Below, piece after piece: positions 1-8,406 of a DNA stretch of 46,482 bases. A model generated the notes under the pieces. The model ran no database searches. It saw only the letters and a program-made list of their open reading frames with translations, and was not told where the DNA came from. The stretch comes from a virus: the IMG/VR virus record IMGVR_UViG_3300020171_000049, positions 1 through 46,482 of that record. One strand, 5' to 3'. A program made the translations under genes and the position numbers. Each line of letters opens with the position of its first letter. The stretch's first letter is position 1.

Positions 1-259
1 CGGTACGACCCGAAGCAGGGTCCGGTGCTTCCTCCGCCTGAGTCGGTCACCAGGAACGTACCTGTCTCCCCGCTGGCCGCGCTTCAGAAAAGAACGTCTC
101 TGGCTCTGCAGCAGGGAGACACCGAGGGCGCTCAGCGCATTGTCGACGTATCAGACAAGATCCGCGGCACCGAGAACGAGATCAAGTCCAGAGAGTTCTT
201 CGAAGCGGCCTCGCAGGGCCGGGGCGAGCAGTATCTGGCCGCCAACGGCAAAGACCCGG
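1..259. repeat. Left copy of the terminal overlap
   Basis: This segment aligns without gaps to 46224-46482 at the other end, in the same reading frame of the same ejection-protein gene. Positions 134-259 are identical in both copies, while positions 1-133 differ at about 25 sites, many of them synonymous. The simplest reading is a circular or circularly permuted genome whose ends were assembled from two closely related variants. It is not a conventional exact direct terminal repeat. Confidence 0.9.
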
Positions 260-1281
260 CCATGATGAAGGGTGTGACGCTTACGCCTGACGGGTTTATC
301 ACCGACGCAGGTGAGCAGGGCAAGATCATCACGACCTTCGGACGCGACGGAATCAACGTCAAGCACGTTCAGGGTGGGACTCCTGCAGCGCCGCCCAAGA
401 AGTCCTGGATCGACGTGAACGGGCAGAAGATGCAGCTGGACGAGCGCGGCGAGCCGACCGGCAAGTCTCTCGGATCTGTTCGGGAGACAGGCGGCGGGGG
501 CGGTCACGGCGCGGTTGGAAATTACCCAAGAGTTGCGCAACTCATGGCCGACGGGTGGTATCCGTCCTCTGGACGTGTTACCGAACCACTCCTCAAAATC
601 ATGGAAGCTGCTGCGGAAGTGGCGGAGCAGCGCGGCACGCCGTTCGGGCCGGACGAAGCCCGCGCCGCAGAGTTCAATTCGGTGAAGAACCGGGCCACTG
701 GCTCCTCTGGGGGTAGTCGCCTGGTTATCGCCAGAAAGCAGAACATTGAAGCCGCCAACGGGCTGCTGGCAGACCTCGATAAGACGGCCCAGAAGCTCGA
801 CTACTCGGACATTAAACTCGCCGGGATGCTGGAGAAATTCAAGAACGGGCAGCTCAACGATCCGGTCTACACCGAGTACATGACCCAGCGGGCCGACGCA
901 CTGTTCGTGCTAGCCAACGCCTTGAAGCAGAACGGCGTCACTGACAAGTCCATCGAAGTCGAAGAAGAAGCCTTTACCCCGACGCTTTCCGGGACGGCGT
1001 TTAAGGGCTGGCTGAATACGCAGCGGCGCGCACTCAACCGCAGCGCCGCAGAGATGCAAAAAGATTACAAGTTCAACATGGAGCAGCAGCCGGTGTTTGA
1101 CGCGGGCCAGGGCGGGGCACCGACCGGGGCGCAGCCTGTACCCGGCGTGCAGGACGACCTTCGACCCAAGCCTTCCGCCGCTCCGAAGGGGCAACTGATC
1201 AGAAACCCAAAGACTGGGGCGACCGGGTATCTCCAACCTGACGGCTCTATTCTCAGCGAAACCGGCGAGAGGATTCAGTAA
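1..1281 (+). CDS. Putative DNA-ejection (internal virion) protein, 3' part
   Basis: The frame is open from base 1 and is the continuation of the gene that starts at 45966; joined through the terminal overlap the protein is about 512 aa. It is hydrophilic, rich in Gln, Ala and Glu, with helical N-terminal and middle parts, a Gly-rich linker near residues 155-165 of this part and a Pro/Gly-rich C-terminus. No enzymatic motif is visible. It lies between a small P22 gp7-like protein and a large Ala/Gly-rich protein, the usual position of podovirus ejection proteins that leave the head with the DNA. The role is inferred from position and composition. Its stop overlaps the next start (TAATG). Confidence 0.65.
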   Translation, partial: RYDPKQGPVLPPPESVTRNVPVSPLAALQKRTSLALQQGDTEGAQRIVDVSDKIRGTENEIKSREFFEAASQGRGEQYLAANGKDPAMMKGVTLTPDGFITDAGEQGKIITTFGRDGINVKHVQGGTPAAPPKKSWIDVNGQKMQLDERGEPTGKSLGSVRETGGGGGHGAVGNYPRVAQLMADGWYPSSGRVTEPLLKIMEAAAEVAEQRGTPFGPDEARAAEFNSVKNRATGSSGGSRLVIARKQNIEAANGLLADLDKTAQKLDYSDIKLAGMLEKFKNGQLNDPVYTEYMTQRADALFVLANALKQNGVTDKSIEVEEEAFTPTLSGTAFKGWLNTQRRALNRSAAEMQKDYKFNMEQQPVFDAGQGGAPTGAQPVPGVQDDLRPKPSAAPKGQLIRNPKTGATGYLQPDGSILSETGERIQ

Positions 1282-3191
1282 TGGCCAATATTCCTGAAGG
1301 GTGGGAAGTTGTTTCAGACAGTTGGCCGCAAATCCCTGACGGGTGGGAAGTGGTGGGACCTGCACCAATTTCAACCGTCCCCTCGCACGCAACTGCCAGG
1401 CCGGGGGTCATGCAGTCCTCGCGCACGCCGGCTGCGCCGGTAGAACCCGCACCTCCTGCCGAGGATACGCTCAACCAGGACTATTTGGCCGGGTTCGGTG
1501 GAAGCCTGTACGGCGCAGGCATCGGCGCGGCGCAGCTCGGGGTCGAGGGTCTGAAGGTCCTCACGCCGAAGTCGCTGGAGGGGCCACTGGATCGCGCCTC
1601 TGTAAAGCTGCAGACCGAAGAAGCTGAGCGGCGCAGGGTTATGGATGAACTCAAGGCCAAGTACGGAGCCAAGGGTATCACCAACCCCATCTCTCGCGCT
1701 GACTTTCTCGGGGAGGTCTACCCCTACGCCGTCGCTGGAGCTGTGAGTGCCGGCAGAGCCGTTGCCAGCCAGCTTCCAGTCAGCTATCTCAAGACAGCAG
1801 GCCAAGGGGCGATGATTGGCGGGACGGCTGGGGCGGCGGCGCCCTTGGTTGAAGGCGAGAGTCGTGGGCTGGCTACTGGCGTCGGCGCCCTCGGTGGCGC
1901 GGTGCTGACTCCTGCGGTGCGGCTCGGGGCGGAGCTGACTCAGGTTGCCGGGAAAAAGGCCGGAGAAGGTGTCATGTCGTGGGTGGAGCGGCGGGCGCTG
2001 CGCAAGGCAGACCCGGAAGTTGGGAATCTGCTGGACGGCCCCGGCAAGATCATCGAGAACAACCTGCGCAAGATTGCCCCCAGAACCTCGGCAGACATCA
2101 AGACTCCTGCGGCTCTGGCCAGGGAGATCAAGAACGACAACGCTGCGGTGCAGACGGTGGCCAAGATGCGCGACCAGATCTCATTCACCAGAAACGGTCG
2201 AGAGGTCACTGGGAAAACTCCTGAGACTCTGGGGGAAGCACTTGAGGCAACCACGCAGAGCATTGGTAAGACTGCCGGTTGGATTGACCAAATCAGCGAG
2301 AACGCAGGTCTTCAAGGTGTGAGGATTCCGGTCAATGAGGTCGCTGGGGAGTTGTCCAAGGTCAGCGTCAAGAGCGGGTATCTGCCCAACCAGGAAGCTC
2401 TGGCCAAGAAGTGGCTGGCCCAGCTTGAACCACTGTCGCAGGAAGGCGGTATGTCGGTTCCGGCCTCGATCCGGCTGATGACCAATCTGAACAATGACAT
2501 CAAGTCCATCTTCACCGGCAAGAACGTCTCCGGGGATTCTCCTGAGCTACTGGGGATGATCGCCGGCAAGTTGCGCGAGTCGCTGAACAAGACTCTCAAC
2601 GCCACCGAGGGTGGTGCGCAGTTTGGTGAGTTCCGGGCGACTCTGGGCCAGCTCATGAACCTTGAGAAGCGGCTACTGAAGACTGCCGAGAAAGAAGCAA
2701 ACAAAAACGCCAAGGCCAGCATGTCGATCTTCGATATTATCGCCGCTGAGCAGTTGATCCGCAGCGCAGCAAGAGGGTCGGCAACCGGCTTGATCGAGGC
2801 TCCGGCGTCGTGGCTGACCGGCAAAGCAATGAAGATTCTCAACTCACCAGACCGCGCCGTCAGGCAGGTCTTCAGGACTGCTGACTATATGTCCAAGAAC
2901 AGCCGGATGGCCGCGCCAGTCATCCCCCCGGCAACGCCTCCAACAACGTACTTCGACCCGACCATCGGGGCGAGAGTTCCGATCAAGCCCGGTGGCGGTG
3001 GTCTGACTCCGACAGGGACTTCTGCTGGACTGCCCTCGCAGCCCTCGGTTTACTTCGATAAGACCGTAGGGGCTTGGTTGCCCGTCAAGCCCGGTGGCGG
3101 TGGTCTGACTCCGACAGGGACTTCTACTGGGGGTGCCCCGACAACGTACTTCGACCCGACCATCGGGGCGAGAACTTCGGTGAAGCCATGA
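1281..3191 (+). CDS. Large DNA-ejection protein with C-terminal repeats
   Basis: This 636-aa protein opens with two copies of a P(E/D)GWEVV motif, then has Ala/Gly-rich, potentially membrane-active stretches around residues 145-225 and a long helical region. The C-terminus carries three copies of a YFD(P/K)T(I/V)GA unit separated by a Gly-rich linker. The size, the amphipathic Ala/Gly segments and the place directly before the lysis genes fit a P22 gp16/gp20-like or T7 gp16-like protein that helps DNA cross the cell envelope. No lytic transglycosylase or peptidase motif was recognised. The start overlaps the previous stop, and the stop overlaps the endolysin start by ATGA. Confidence 0.6.
   Translation: MANIPEGWEVVSDSWPQIPDGWEVVGPAPISTVPSHATARPGVMQSSRTPAAPVEPAPPAEDTLNQDYLAGFGGSLYGAGIGAAQLGVEGLKVLTPKSLEGPLDRASVKLQTEEAERRRVMDELKAKYGAKGITNPISRADFLGEVYPYAVAGAVSAGRAVASQLPVSYLKTAGQGAMIGGTAGAAAPLVEGESRGLATGVGALGGAVLTPAVRLGAELTQVAGKKAGEGVMSWVERRALRKADPEVGNLLDGPGKIIENNLRKIAPRTSADIKTPAALAREIKNDNAAVQTVAKMRDQISFTRNGREVTGKTPETLGEALEATTQSIGKTAGWIDQISENAGLQGVRIPVNEVAGELSKVSVKSGYLPNQEALAKKWLAQLEPLSQEGGMSVPASIRLMTNLNNDIKSIFTGKNVSGDSPELLGMIAGKLRESLNKTLNATEGGAQFGEFRATLGQLMNLEKRLLKTAEKEANKNAKASMSIFDIIAAEQLIRSAARGSATGLIEAPASWLTGKAMKILNSPDRAVRQVFRTADYMSKNSRMAAPVIPPATPPTTYFDPTIGARVPIKPGGGGLTPTGTSAGLPSQPSVYFDKTVGAWLPVKPGGGGLTPTGTSTGGAPTTYFDPTIGARTSVKP
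2943..3173 (+). repeat. Interleaved direct repeats in the 3' end of the ejection gene
   Basis: A 33-base sequence occurs identically at 2943-2975 and 3141-3173, and a 40-base sequence at 2984-3023 and 3086-3125. Together they encode the repeated YFDxTxGA and Gly-rich units at the protein's C-terminus. The near-perfect DNA identity indicates a recent internal duplication. Confidence 0.9.
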
Positions 3192-3694
3192 GCGACTTTC
3201 TACCGGCCTTTGAGGCGATGATCATTGACGAGGGCGGCTACAAGCTGCACACCGTCAAAGGGGACCGCGGAGGTGCGACCTACGCCGGCATTGCCCGCAA
3301 CTACCACCGGGGCTGGGCAGGGTGGGCTTTTGTTGACCGGGGCGAGATCCCCCCATCCCAACTGGTGCGCGATTTTTACAAGCGGGAGTTCTGGGATGCG
3401 CTGCGCTGTGGCGAGATCAACCAGCAACCGATCGCTTCGAGCCTGTTCAACTTTGCTGTCAACGCAGGGACCAAGACTGCGGCCAAGCTGGCTCAGGTGG
3501 TGGTCGGCGTCACGCCTGACGGGGCGATTGGCCCCAAGAGCCTCGAGGCGCTGAACAAGATCCACCCGGAGCGATTCGTTTCGGCGTTCGCCTTGGCCAA
3601 GATCAGCCGGTATGCTGCGATCTGCAACCGGGACCCTAGCCAGGTCAAATTTCTCCTTGGCTGGATCAATCGCACTTTGAAGGGGCTGTCATGA
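3188..3694 (+). CDS. Endolysin, GH108-type muramidase
   Basis: This 168-aa protein starts at the ATG overlapping the stop of the previous gene (ATGA). The N-terminal half has the GH108 pattern: a Glu in DEGGY followed by DRGGATYAGI, with the Glu the likely catalytic residue. The C-terminal half (from about residue 95) looks like the small peptidoglycan-binding domain usual in this family (VGVTPDGAIGPKSLEAL). It should hydrolyse the glycan strands of peptidoglycan at the end of infection. No signal peptide is visible, so it probably depends on the holin encoded directly downstream. An open frame extends upstream to 3074, but that part only re-reads the preceding gene. Confidence 0.9.
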   Translation: MSDFLPAFEAMIIDEGGYKLHTVKGDRGGATYAGIARNYHRGWAGWAFVDRGEIPPSQLVRDFYKREFWDALRCGEINQQPIASSLFNFAVNAGTKTAAKLAQVVVGVTPDGAIGPKSLEALNKIHPERFVSAFALAKISRYAAICNRDPSQVKFLLGWINRTLKGLS

Positions 3695-4128
3695 ACTTAC
3701 TGTCTATGGGCATCGGCAGCATCGTCGACACGGTGGGCAAGATCGCCGGGGAGTTGATCACCACCGACAAGGAGCGCATCGAACTGGCGCTGGAAGAGAA
3801 GCGCATCGACCAGGCGACCGACCTTGCCCAGATGGAGGTTAACAAGGTCGAAGCTGCTCACCCCTCCCTTTTCGTTGCCGGCTGGCGCCCGGCGATTGGT
3901 TGGATTGGCGCAACGGCGATGGCCTACCAGTTCGTTCTCTACCCGCTGCTGCTCTGGACTCTCGCCCTGGCAAAAGGTCTTGAGATCGCCCCGGTGTGGG
4001 TTGAGCCGCCGCCGATCCTGCCCACGGACGCGCTCTGGGTCATTATCTCCGGGATGCTCGGCATTGCCGGGATGCGCAGCATCGACAAAGCGAAGGGTGT
4101 GGTAACGGTCAGCACCAAAAAGACATAA
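3691..4128 (+). CDS. Holin of the three-transmembrane, gene-transfer-agent type
   Basis: This 145-aa protein has a charged amphipathic N-terminus (about residues 20-50, rich in Glu, Lys, Asp), then the conserved segment SLFVAGWRPAIGWIGATAMA, a second hydrophobic helix over FVLYPLLLWTLALA and a third near residues 110-130 (ALWVIISGMLGIAGMR). This matches the layout of the 3-TM holins described for gene transfer agents and many phages. It should form lesions in the inner membrane that release the endolysin. The start overlaps the endolysin stop by ATGA, and the gene ends just before a strong hairpin where the rightward and leftward transcripts meet. Confidence 0.85.
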   Translation: MNLLSMGIGSIVDTVGKIAGELITTDKERIELALEEKRIDQATDLAQMEVNKVEAAHPSLFVAGWRPAIGWIGATAMAYQFVLYPLLLWTLALAKGLEIAPVWVEPPPILPTDALWVIISGMLGIAGMRSIDKAKGVVTVSTKKT

Positions 4129-4132
4129 AAAA

Positions 4133-4188
4133 GCCCGCTTCGCTCAGGAGGGCCGGGCGGCCAGCGAAACGGGCAAGTGACTCGCCCG
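4133..4188. terminator. Bidirectional terminator between converging gene blocks
   Basis: A 12-base arm at 4133-4144 pairs (11/12) with 4163-4174, and an alternative stem CGGGC/GCCCG lies at 4170-4174 and 4184-4188. On the minus strand the long hairpin is followed by TTTTTT, the signature of an intrinsic terminator for leftward transcripts. On the plus strand the second stem is followed by a T-rich run. The element sits exactly between the rightward holin gene and the leftward small membrane gene. Confidence 0.8.
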
Positions 4189-4212
4189 GTAATTATTTCT
4201 TGTCTTAGGCGG

Positions 4213-4410
4213 CTATCTCCCTCGCTTTGATTCGAGTATTGAAAAAATAGCGACCCACAATATGCCCCCGACCGCACCGACTGGCACCCACATGATATTT
4301 AATCCGTTTGCGAACATCCAATCAAAAAGCCAGGTTAAACCTGAGATCAGCCCCCACATTGCAAGGGAGCCGAGTAAAAGAATAAATGTTGCGAGAATTG
4401 CCGACCTCAT
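4213..4410 (-). CDS. Small two-helix membrane protein
   Basis: This 65-aa protein consists almost entirely of two hydrophobic segments (about residues 4-29 and 38-58) and ends in a basic tail (ESKRGR). A GGAGG ribosome-binding site lies 6 bases before the ATG. It is the last gene of the leftward block, directly before the terminator. Two TM segments and a charged C-terminus would suit an accessory holin or antiholin, or a superinfection-exclusion factor, but no family was recognised. Confidence 0.7.
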   Translation of the reverse strand: MRSAILATFILLLGSLAMWGLISGLTWLFDWMFANGLNIMWVPVGAVGGILWVAIFSILESKRGR

Positions 4411-4423
4411 CTTCTACCTCCAT

Positions 4424-5305
4424 TTATCTATTGTCGCCTGAGCCGTTCAAAGTACCCTTCGAGGCTCTTTCCGTGAGCTTGCGAACGTTCTCGGTGGCGA
4501 CCTCGGACAGACTTAAACCTGCCTGTCGAGCGACCTCGGAAACATACCACAGGACGTCGCCGAGTTCTTTTTTAAGAGCCTGCTGGCGCTCCTCGGTCAG
4601 CTCCAGGCCGTCGTCCCGGCACATCTTTTTGACCTTCTCGGCAACCTCCCCTGCTTCTCCAGCCAGTCCGAGCGCCGGGTAGACGATGGGATGGCCCAGG
4701 GTCGGGTAGACCGCCGTGTCAGCAGCCATGCCCTGGTAGTCGTCCAGGTCGCTGTAACGCTTCTTTGGAACCTGGTCGTACTCGATCTCCAGCAACAGGT
4801 CCAGAAAGTGCGCGGCCTTGGCGATGTCCTCCTTGCCGTTCTTGCCGCGGTGCCGGCAGACGTACTTGATGACCGCCGCTTCGCAGTAGGGTAGCTGGTT
4901 CTTCTGGATAAACTCAACCGGCTGGATGACCATGTTCTTGTAATGCTGCCCGCCGACCTGAACGTCGAGAGCCTTCTCAGCCTCTTTCTTTTGGTACGCC
5001 GCGAGTTCCTTGACGCTGGCGTTGAACCGTTCCTCGACTTTCTTCCTGTAGGCTTTAGACCTTTCCTCAATCTCTCCAAGCCCCAACAGCTCCGCAATCT
5101 CTTCCTCGGCCTCCTGCGCCTCGATCAGATCCTCATGCCGGCGCTTGGCCACCCCCGCCGCAGTCGCCTCGGTCCAGAAGTTTTTGGGGATCTTTGGAAT
5201 GCCTTTAGCTTTTGCATCGAGATCCGCAGCGTATCGCTGGTCGAAGTCGTATGCTGGGGATTTGCCCCAGTTCTTGCTGTCACACTTACACCCGCTGTCA
5301 CTCAT
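4424..5305 (-). CDS. DUF3310 and MazG-like pyrophosphohydrolase fusion
   Basis: In this 293-aa protein residues 1-110 are charged and helical. Residues about 115-180 match DUF3310 (VGGQHYKNM, then CEAAVIKYVCRHRGKNGKEDI). Residues about 190-285 form an all-alpha NTP pyrophosphohydrolase domain of the MazG type, with GLAGEAGEVAEKV and KKELGDVLWYVSEVA supplying the acidic Mg-binding residues. MazG enzymes cleave NTPs or dNTPs to monophosphates; in phages they are thought to adjust nucleotide or alarmone pools during replication. The two domains are often separate small phage proteins. The start overlaps the stop of the small CxxC gene upstream. Confidence 0.85.
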   Translation of the reverse strand: MSDSGCKCDSKNWGKSPAYDFDQRYAADLDAKAKGIPKIPKNFWTEATAAGVAKRRHEDLIEAQEAEEEIAELLGLGEIEERSKAYRKKVEERFNASVKELAAYQKKEAEKALDVQVGGQHYKNMVIQPVEFIQKNQLPYCEAAVIKYVCRHRGKNGKEDIAKAAHFLDLLLEIEYDQVPKKRYSDLDDYQGMAADTAVYPTLGHPIVYPALGLAGEAGEVAEKVKKMCRDDGLELTEERQQALKKELGDVLWYVSEVARQAGLSLSEVATENVRKLTERASKGTLNGSGDNR

Positions 5306-5423
5306 CGTTTGCCTCCTCCTTGTCCTCTTCGGACTTTACTCTCCACTTCGGGCACATCCCGCAGTGGTCTTCCGGGTCGCAGATATACTGGTTCTGCACT
5401 CGACAAAAATCACAGGTTTTCAT
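5298..5423 (-). CDS. Small cysteine-rich protein, probable zinc binder
   Basis: This is a 41-aa ORF with Cys at residues 4, 7, 15, 21 and 24 (CxxC plus a second CxxC-type pair) and an acidic Lys/Glu-rich C-terminus. It begins at an ATGA overlapping the primase-helicase stop, and its own stop overlaps the start of the MazG-like gene, so it is embedded in a translationally coupled chain. The cysteine spacing suggests a single zinc site. The function is unknown. Confidence 0.7.
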   Translation of the reverse strand: MKTCDFCRVQNQYICDPEDHCGMCPKWRVKSEEDKEEANDE

Positions 5424-8287
5424 CCCCTCAACTCCCTAATGATGGGTTCCGTAGCTGCGGCCTTGGCCACCAGTTGGATGCCGACGGCGCCGAGTTTCCG
5501 GCACTTCAGGTCGATCTCCCAGCAGGCTTGAACCGCCCCGGAGAACTGCGTGCCGCCGCCGAGTGACTTCTGCCGGTTGGCGTTCTTCAGCGCGTCCATG
5601 TTTTGCAGGTCGGTGCGTATCCGGTTGTAGGACCCGAACCGCTTGGCCACCCACGCCTTGAACACGGTGCGGCTGATGTAGAGGCGGTCGGTGTCAAGTT
5701 CATGCCGCATGACGAGGGCGCCCCGCGGTGCTTCGATGGTCAGGCAGTCCTTGCCGCCGATGGCGCTGCCGCGCACGATCAGACGGTTGGTGACGTGGGC
5801 GTCGATGAATTGAGCCAGAATCCCCACGGCGTCCTCGGCCAAGTCTTCCTTGTCGTTGCGCATTCCGCTGACCTGCTTCTCGGCCCAGGCCATGACCCGG
5901 CTGACTTCGAACTTCACCAGGCCGAGCTTCTGGGCAACGATGCCGCCGTAGACTGCGGTTGCGATGATGGCCGACCAGAACCGCTCATCCCCACGCATGG
6001 AAGTTGCTGCGTTGATTTTCTTCTGAACCTTTTCCAGTGCCGGAGTGATGGTGTGGATGTTGGTCGCGATCCACTGGATGTAACGCTCCCCGGCCCCTCC
6101 GAAGTTATTGTGAATTGTCCAGTACAGTTCTGCAGTCGTCTCGCCGCTGAACTCCTCAACCCGCGGCACGTAATACTCGAAGACCCGGTTGAGTTCCGCC
6201 GAGGCGTCGTGCTTGACCCCCGAGAGCTTGTCGGCCAAGGAGGAGTTGGTTGTGACCAGTGCTAAGGTGTTCCAAGCGTTGACAACCTTGCGCTCCTCGG
6301 CGTTCTTGGTCAGGCGGGCTTTGTCCCGGCCTTGAGTGACGCGATAGACCAGGTCTGAGAGTTCCTGCCCGTCGATGTTGGTGATCTCATCCACGGTGAG
6401 GGGCAAATTGCCGTAGACTCCGAGCCGGCTGACCAGGGCGTTGCGGGTGTCGTCGCGCAGCATCATCAGCTCGTTGTGCTGGCCGTAGATCGACTGGACC
6501 CAACGCAGCATGAGAGTCTTGCCAACGCCGGAGTCACCGACCAGGGAGACGAGAGCGCCGTCGAAGCCGGTGAACTTCATCAGCGGGGCAGCGAAGCCGC
6601 AGAGCAGGGCGAAGGCGTAAGGCTCCATCCCCGGCTTGTTCAGCAGGGCGGTGGCCTCGACCCATTTGTTGACATCGCCCTGAGAGCGATACCCCTGCGC
6701 CGAGGACGGAACGTGACGGGCGAGGCTTGCTTCTTCGATGGAGCCGTCCTCCTGAAACATTTTCTTGCCCAGGACGAACATATTGGAGCCGTCGTTGTTG
6801 GTCTTCCAGCCCATCTGCCCGCAGAGCACTGTCATTTTCTGCTGCCTTTGCAGCTTGGCCAGATGCCCCTCAATGTAGAATGACATGACCTTTTTCTCCT
6901 TTTGGCCGATGACATGGACGTGGTTGTCGGACATCGCAATCATCAGAGCCTTGTGGTCGTGGATCAGGCTGGAGCGAATCATGAACTCCATGCAGCCCTC
7001 GAACGGCAGGCAGTGCTTAATGACGGCGACTTGGTAGCCCAGGGAGGAGTCGTAGGCCACGCGGTCCACGTACAAGTCCTGGTCATAGAACCGAGTCCAG
7101 CGCCCGTCCTCCTCGTAATAGAGACCCGTCTCGGAGCGCCTGAAGCCGGGGGCGCTCTCCAGGTTCTTCTCAGTGATCTCCAGCGAGACCGGCTCCGGGC
7201 GCCCGAGGGCGATGGGACTTTTGATCTTGCCGTTGTGGATGCAGCCGATGCACAACTCGCTGTGAGTCTCACTGAGTTTGACGCAGGTCGACGGGCCCGC
7301 TGCTGAGTCCTGGTAGTGCTGGGCCTTGGCGGTGGTGACGCTTGGCGAGTAGTCGGGATGCCCCGAGGACCACTCCTGGATCAGGTCCCAGCCGTCGGTG
7401 CAGTGAATCATGACCCCGAGGACCGCATACCACAGAGGCTCGGAGACGTTGCCTTTTTTATCGCGAACCAGCTTGACCTGCTGACACCGCTCGGCCACCT
7501 GAACGATCGAGGAGGGGGTGTCTCCGATGCCCGAGGCGAAGTCCTGGTTGAGATCCTTGCTCGGCTTCGGGGCGCTGGTCTTGGTTGTGTCCAGGTGGAG
7601 CTTGCCCCCGGCCTTGTTCAGGGCGGATGAGAACAGCGCGTAGGGTGAGGCTGGCTGGAGCTTGAGCAGTCGAACGGGCTTGGCTTCTTTTCCGGGTTTG
7701 CGGTTGGTGGTTCCAGGGGGTCTGAGTACCGAGGCCGAGTCTGCGGTGCGCGAGGGGTCGGCCTTGAAGCCAAGGCCAGCAGCGACCTGCTTGAGCAGAT
7801 AGGCCGTGGTGCGCCAGTTCTCAGCCGGGATCATCTCCTCGATCAGCCAGTGAGCGTAGAGGCCGTTGCCGGAGGAGGAGACGGTCGGCATAGGCAGCTT
7901 GGTCTGGGCGACGAACTCCTTGAGCGCCGCCACGGCGGTTTTCTGGTCCGGGTAGTCCTTGTCCGGGCCACAGTCGATGTCAAAGAAAAAACTGCGCAGA
8001 AGCAGAGCATTTTCCTGAGACCTTAATTTCTTGCGGAGGCTTGTGTACTCTGCCTTTGGCAGCCCTCTCGGAATGGCTGCGTTGTGTGTCTGGGCTTCGT
8101 CAATTTTTTCTCTGTCAAAGGTTGCTTGAGCCAAATAGACGGTATGGCCAGCGTTCTCAAGGGCGTCGATCTGCGCCTGAGCGTGGTCATGCGTCTCGCA
8201 GAAGTAGTGCCGGAACCCGCCTTGAGGCAGGAGCATTGCGACACAGATGTAGCCTTCGTCAGGCAATAATGCCTCAAGGAATGTCAC
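5420..8287 (-). CDS. Replicative primase-helicase
   Basis: This 955-aa protein has an N-terminal archaeo-eukaryotic-type primase signature: FFDIDCG at 101-107 with the paired acidic residues, then SSGNGLYAHW at 138-147. A cysteine cluster follows (C335, C346, C349 before GKIKSPI), as in other phage primases of this type. The C-terminal half is a DUF927-like helicase ATPase with Walker A GDSGVGKT at 584-591 and Walker B LPLTVDEI near 628-635. It probably primes and unwinds DNA for the phage polymerase. The start is a GTG with GGAG 7 bases upstream; a promoter lies at 8322-8350. Confidence 0.88.
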   Translation of the reverse strand: MTFLEALLPDEGYICVAMLLPQGGFRHYFCETHDHAQAQIDALENAGHTVYLAQATFDREKIDEAQTHNAAIPRGLPKAEYTSLRKKLRSQENALLLRSFFFDIDCGPDKDYPDQKTAVAALKEFVAQTKLPMPTVSSSGNGLYAHWLIEEMIPAENWRTTAYLLKQVAAGLGFKADPSRTADSASVLRPPGTTNRKPGKEAKPVRLLKLQPASPYALFSSALNKAGGKLHLDTTKTSAPKPSKDLNQDFASGIGDTPSSIVQVAERCQQVKLVRDKKGNVSEPLWYAVLGVMIHCTDGWDLIQEWSSGHPDYSPSVTTAKAQHYQDSAAGPSTCVKLSETHSELCIGCIHNGKIKSPIALGRPEPVSLEITEKNLESAPGFRRSETGLYYEEDGRWTRFYDQDLYVDRVAYDSSLGYQVAVIKHCLPFEGCMEFMIRSSLIHDHKALMIAMSDNHVHVIGQKEKKVMSFYIEGHLAKLQRQQKMTVLCGQMGWKTNNDGSNMFVLGKKMFQEDGSIEEASLARHVPSSAQGYRSQGDVNKWVEATALLNKPGMEPYAFALLCGFAAPLMKFTGFDGALVSLVGDSGVGKTLMLRWVQSIYGQHNELMMLRDDTRNALVSRLGVYGNLPLTVDEITNIDGQELSDLVYRVTQGRDKARLTKNAEERKVVNAWNTLALVTTNSSLADKLSGVKHDASAELNRVFEYYVPRVEEFSGETTAELYWTIHNNFGGAGERYIQWIATNIHTITPALEKVQKKINAATSMRGDERFWSAIIATAVYGGIVAQKLGLVKFEVSRVMAWAEKQVSGMRNDKEDLAEDAVGILAQFIDAHVTNRLIVRGSAIGGKDCLTIEAPRGALVMRHELDTDRLYISRTVFKAWVAKRFGSYNRIRTDLQNMDALKNANRQKSLGGGTQFSGAVQACWEIDLKCRKLGAVGIQLVAKAAATEPIIRELRG

Positions 8288-8321
8288 GACTTGGCTCCGT
8301 TGTTTAGGGGGGTGGGCTCTG

Positions 8322-8350
8322 AGTAAACCAGAGAAGATCGATCAAGTCAA
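8322..8350 (-). promoter_or_regulatory. Sigma70-like promoter of the primase-helicase gene
   Basis: On the minus strand TTGACT (8350-8345) is separated by 17 bases from TTTACT (8327-8322), upstream of the GTG at 8287. The -10 region lies in a GGTTTACT half-site flanked by the inverted repeat CTCTG/CAGAG. The same half-site occurs in the operator-like elements at 24979 and 11252. Confidence 0.55.
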
Positions 8351-8406
8351 CGACCGAGGGCGCAGGCCACAAGAAAGATGAGGGCAGCGATGATTAACGC
8401 TGCCAC
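8347..8406 (-). CDS. Possible 19-residue membrane peptide
   Basis: A GTG-initiated frame overlaps the end of the HTH gene and encodes an almost purely hydrophobic peptide (AALIIAALIFLVACALG) ending in Arg. GGAG lies 7 bases before the GTG. It could be a genuine micro-protein or chance; its stop overlaps the -35 of the primase promoter. Only the composition and ribosome-binding site support it. Confidence 0.25.
   Translation of the reverse strand: MAALIIAALIFLVACALGR

Noticed and set aside
5145-8307. Several long plus-strand ORFs opposite the primase-helicase and similar ones opposite the polymerase
   Set aside because: They are antisense shadows in GC-rich coding DNA, lack ribosome-binding sites and have unnatural composition, whereas the minus-strand proteins show clear motifs.
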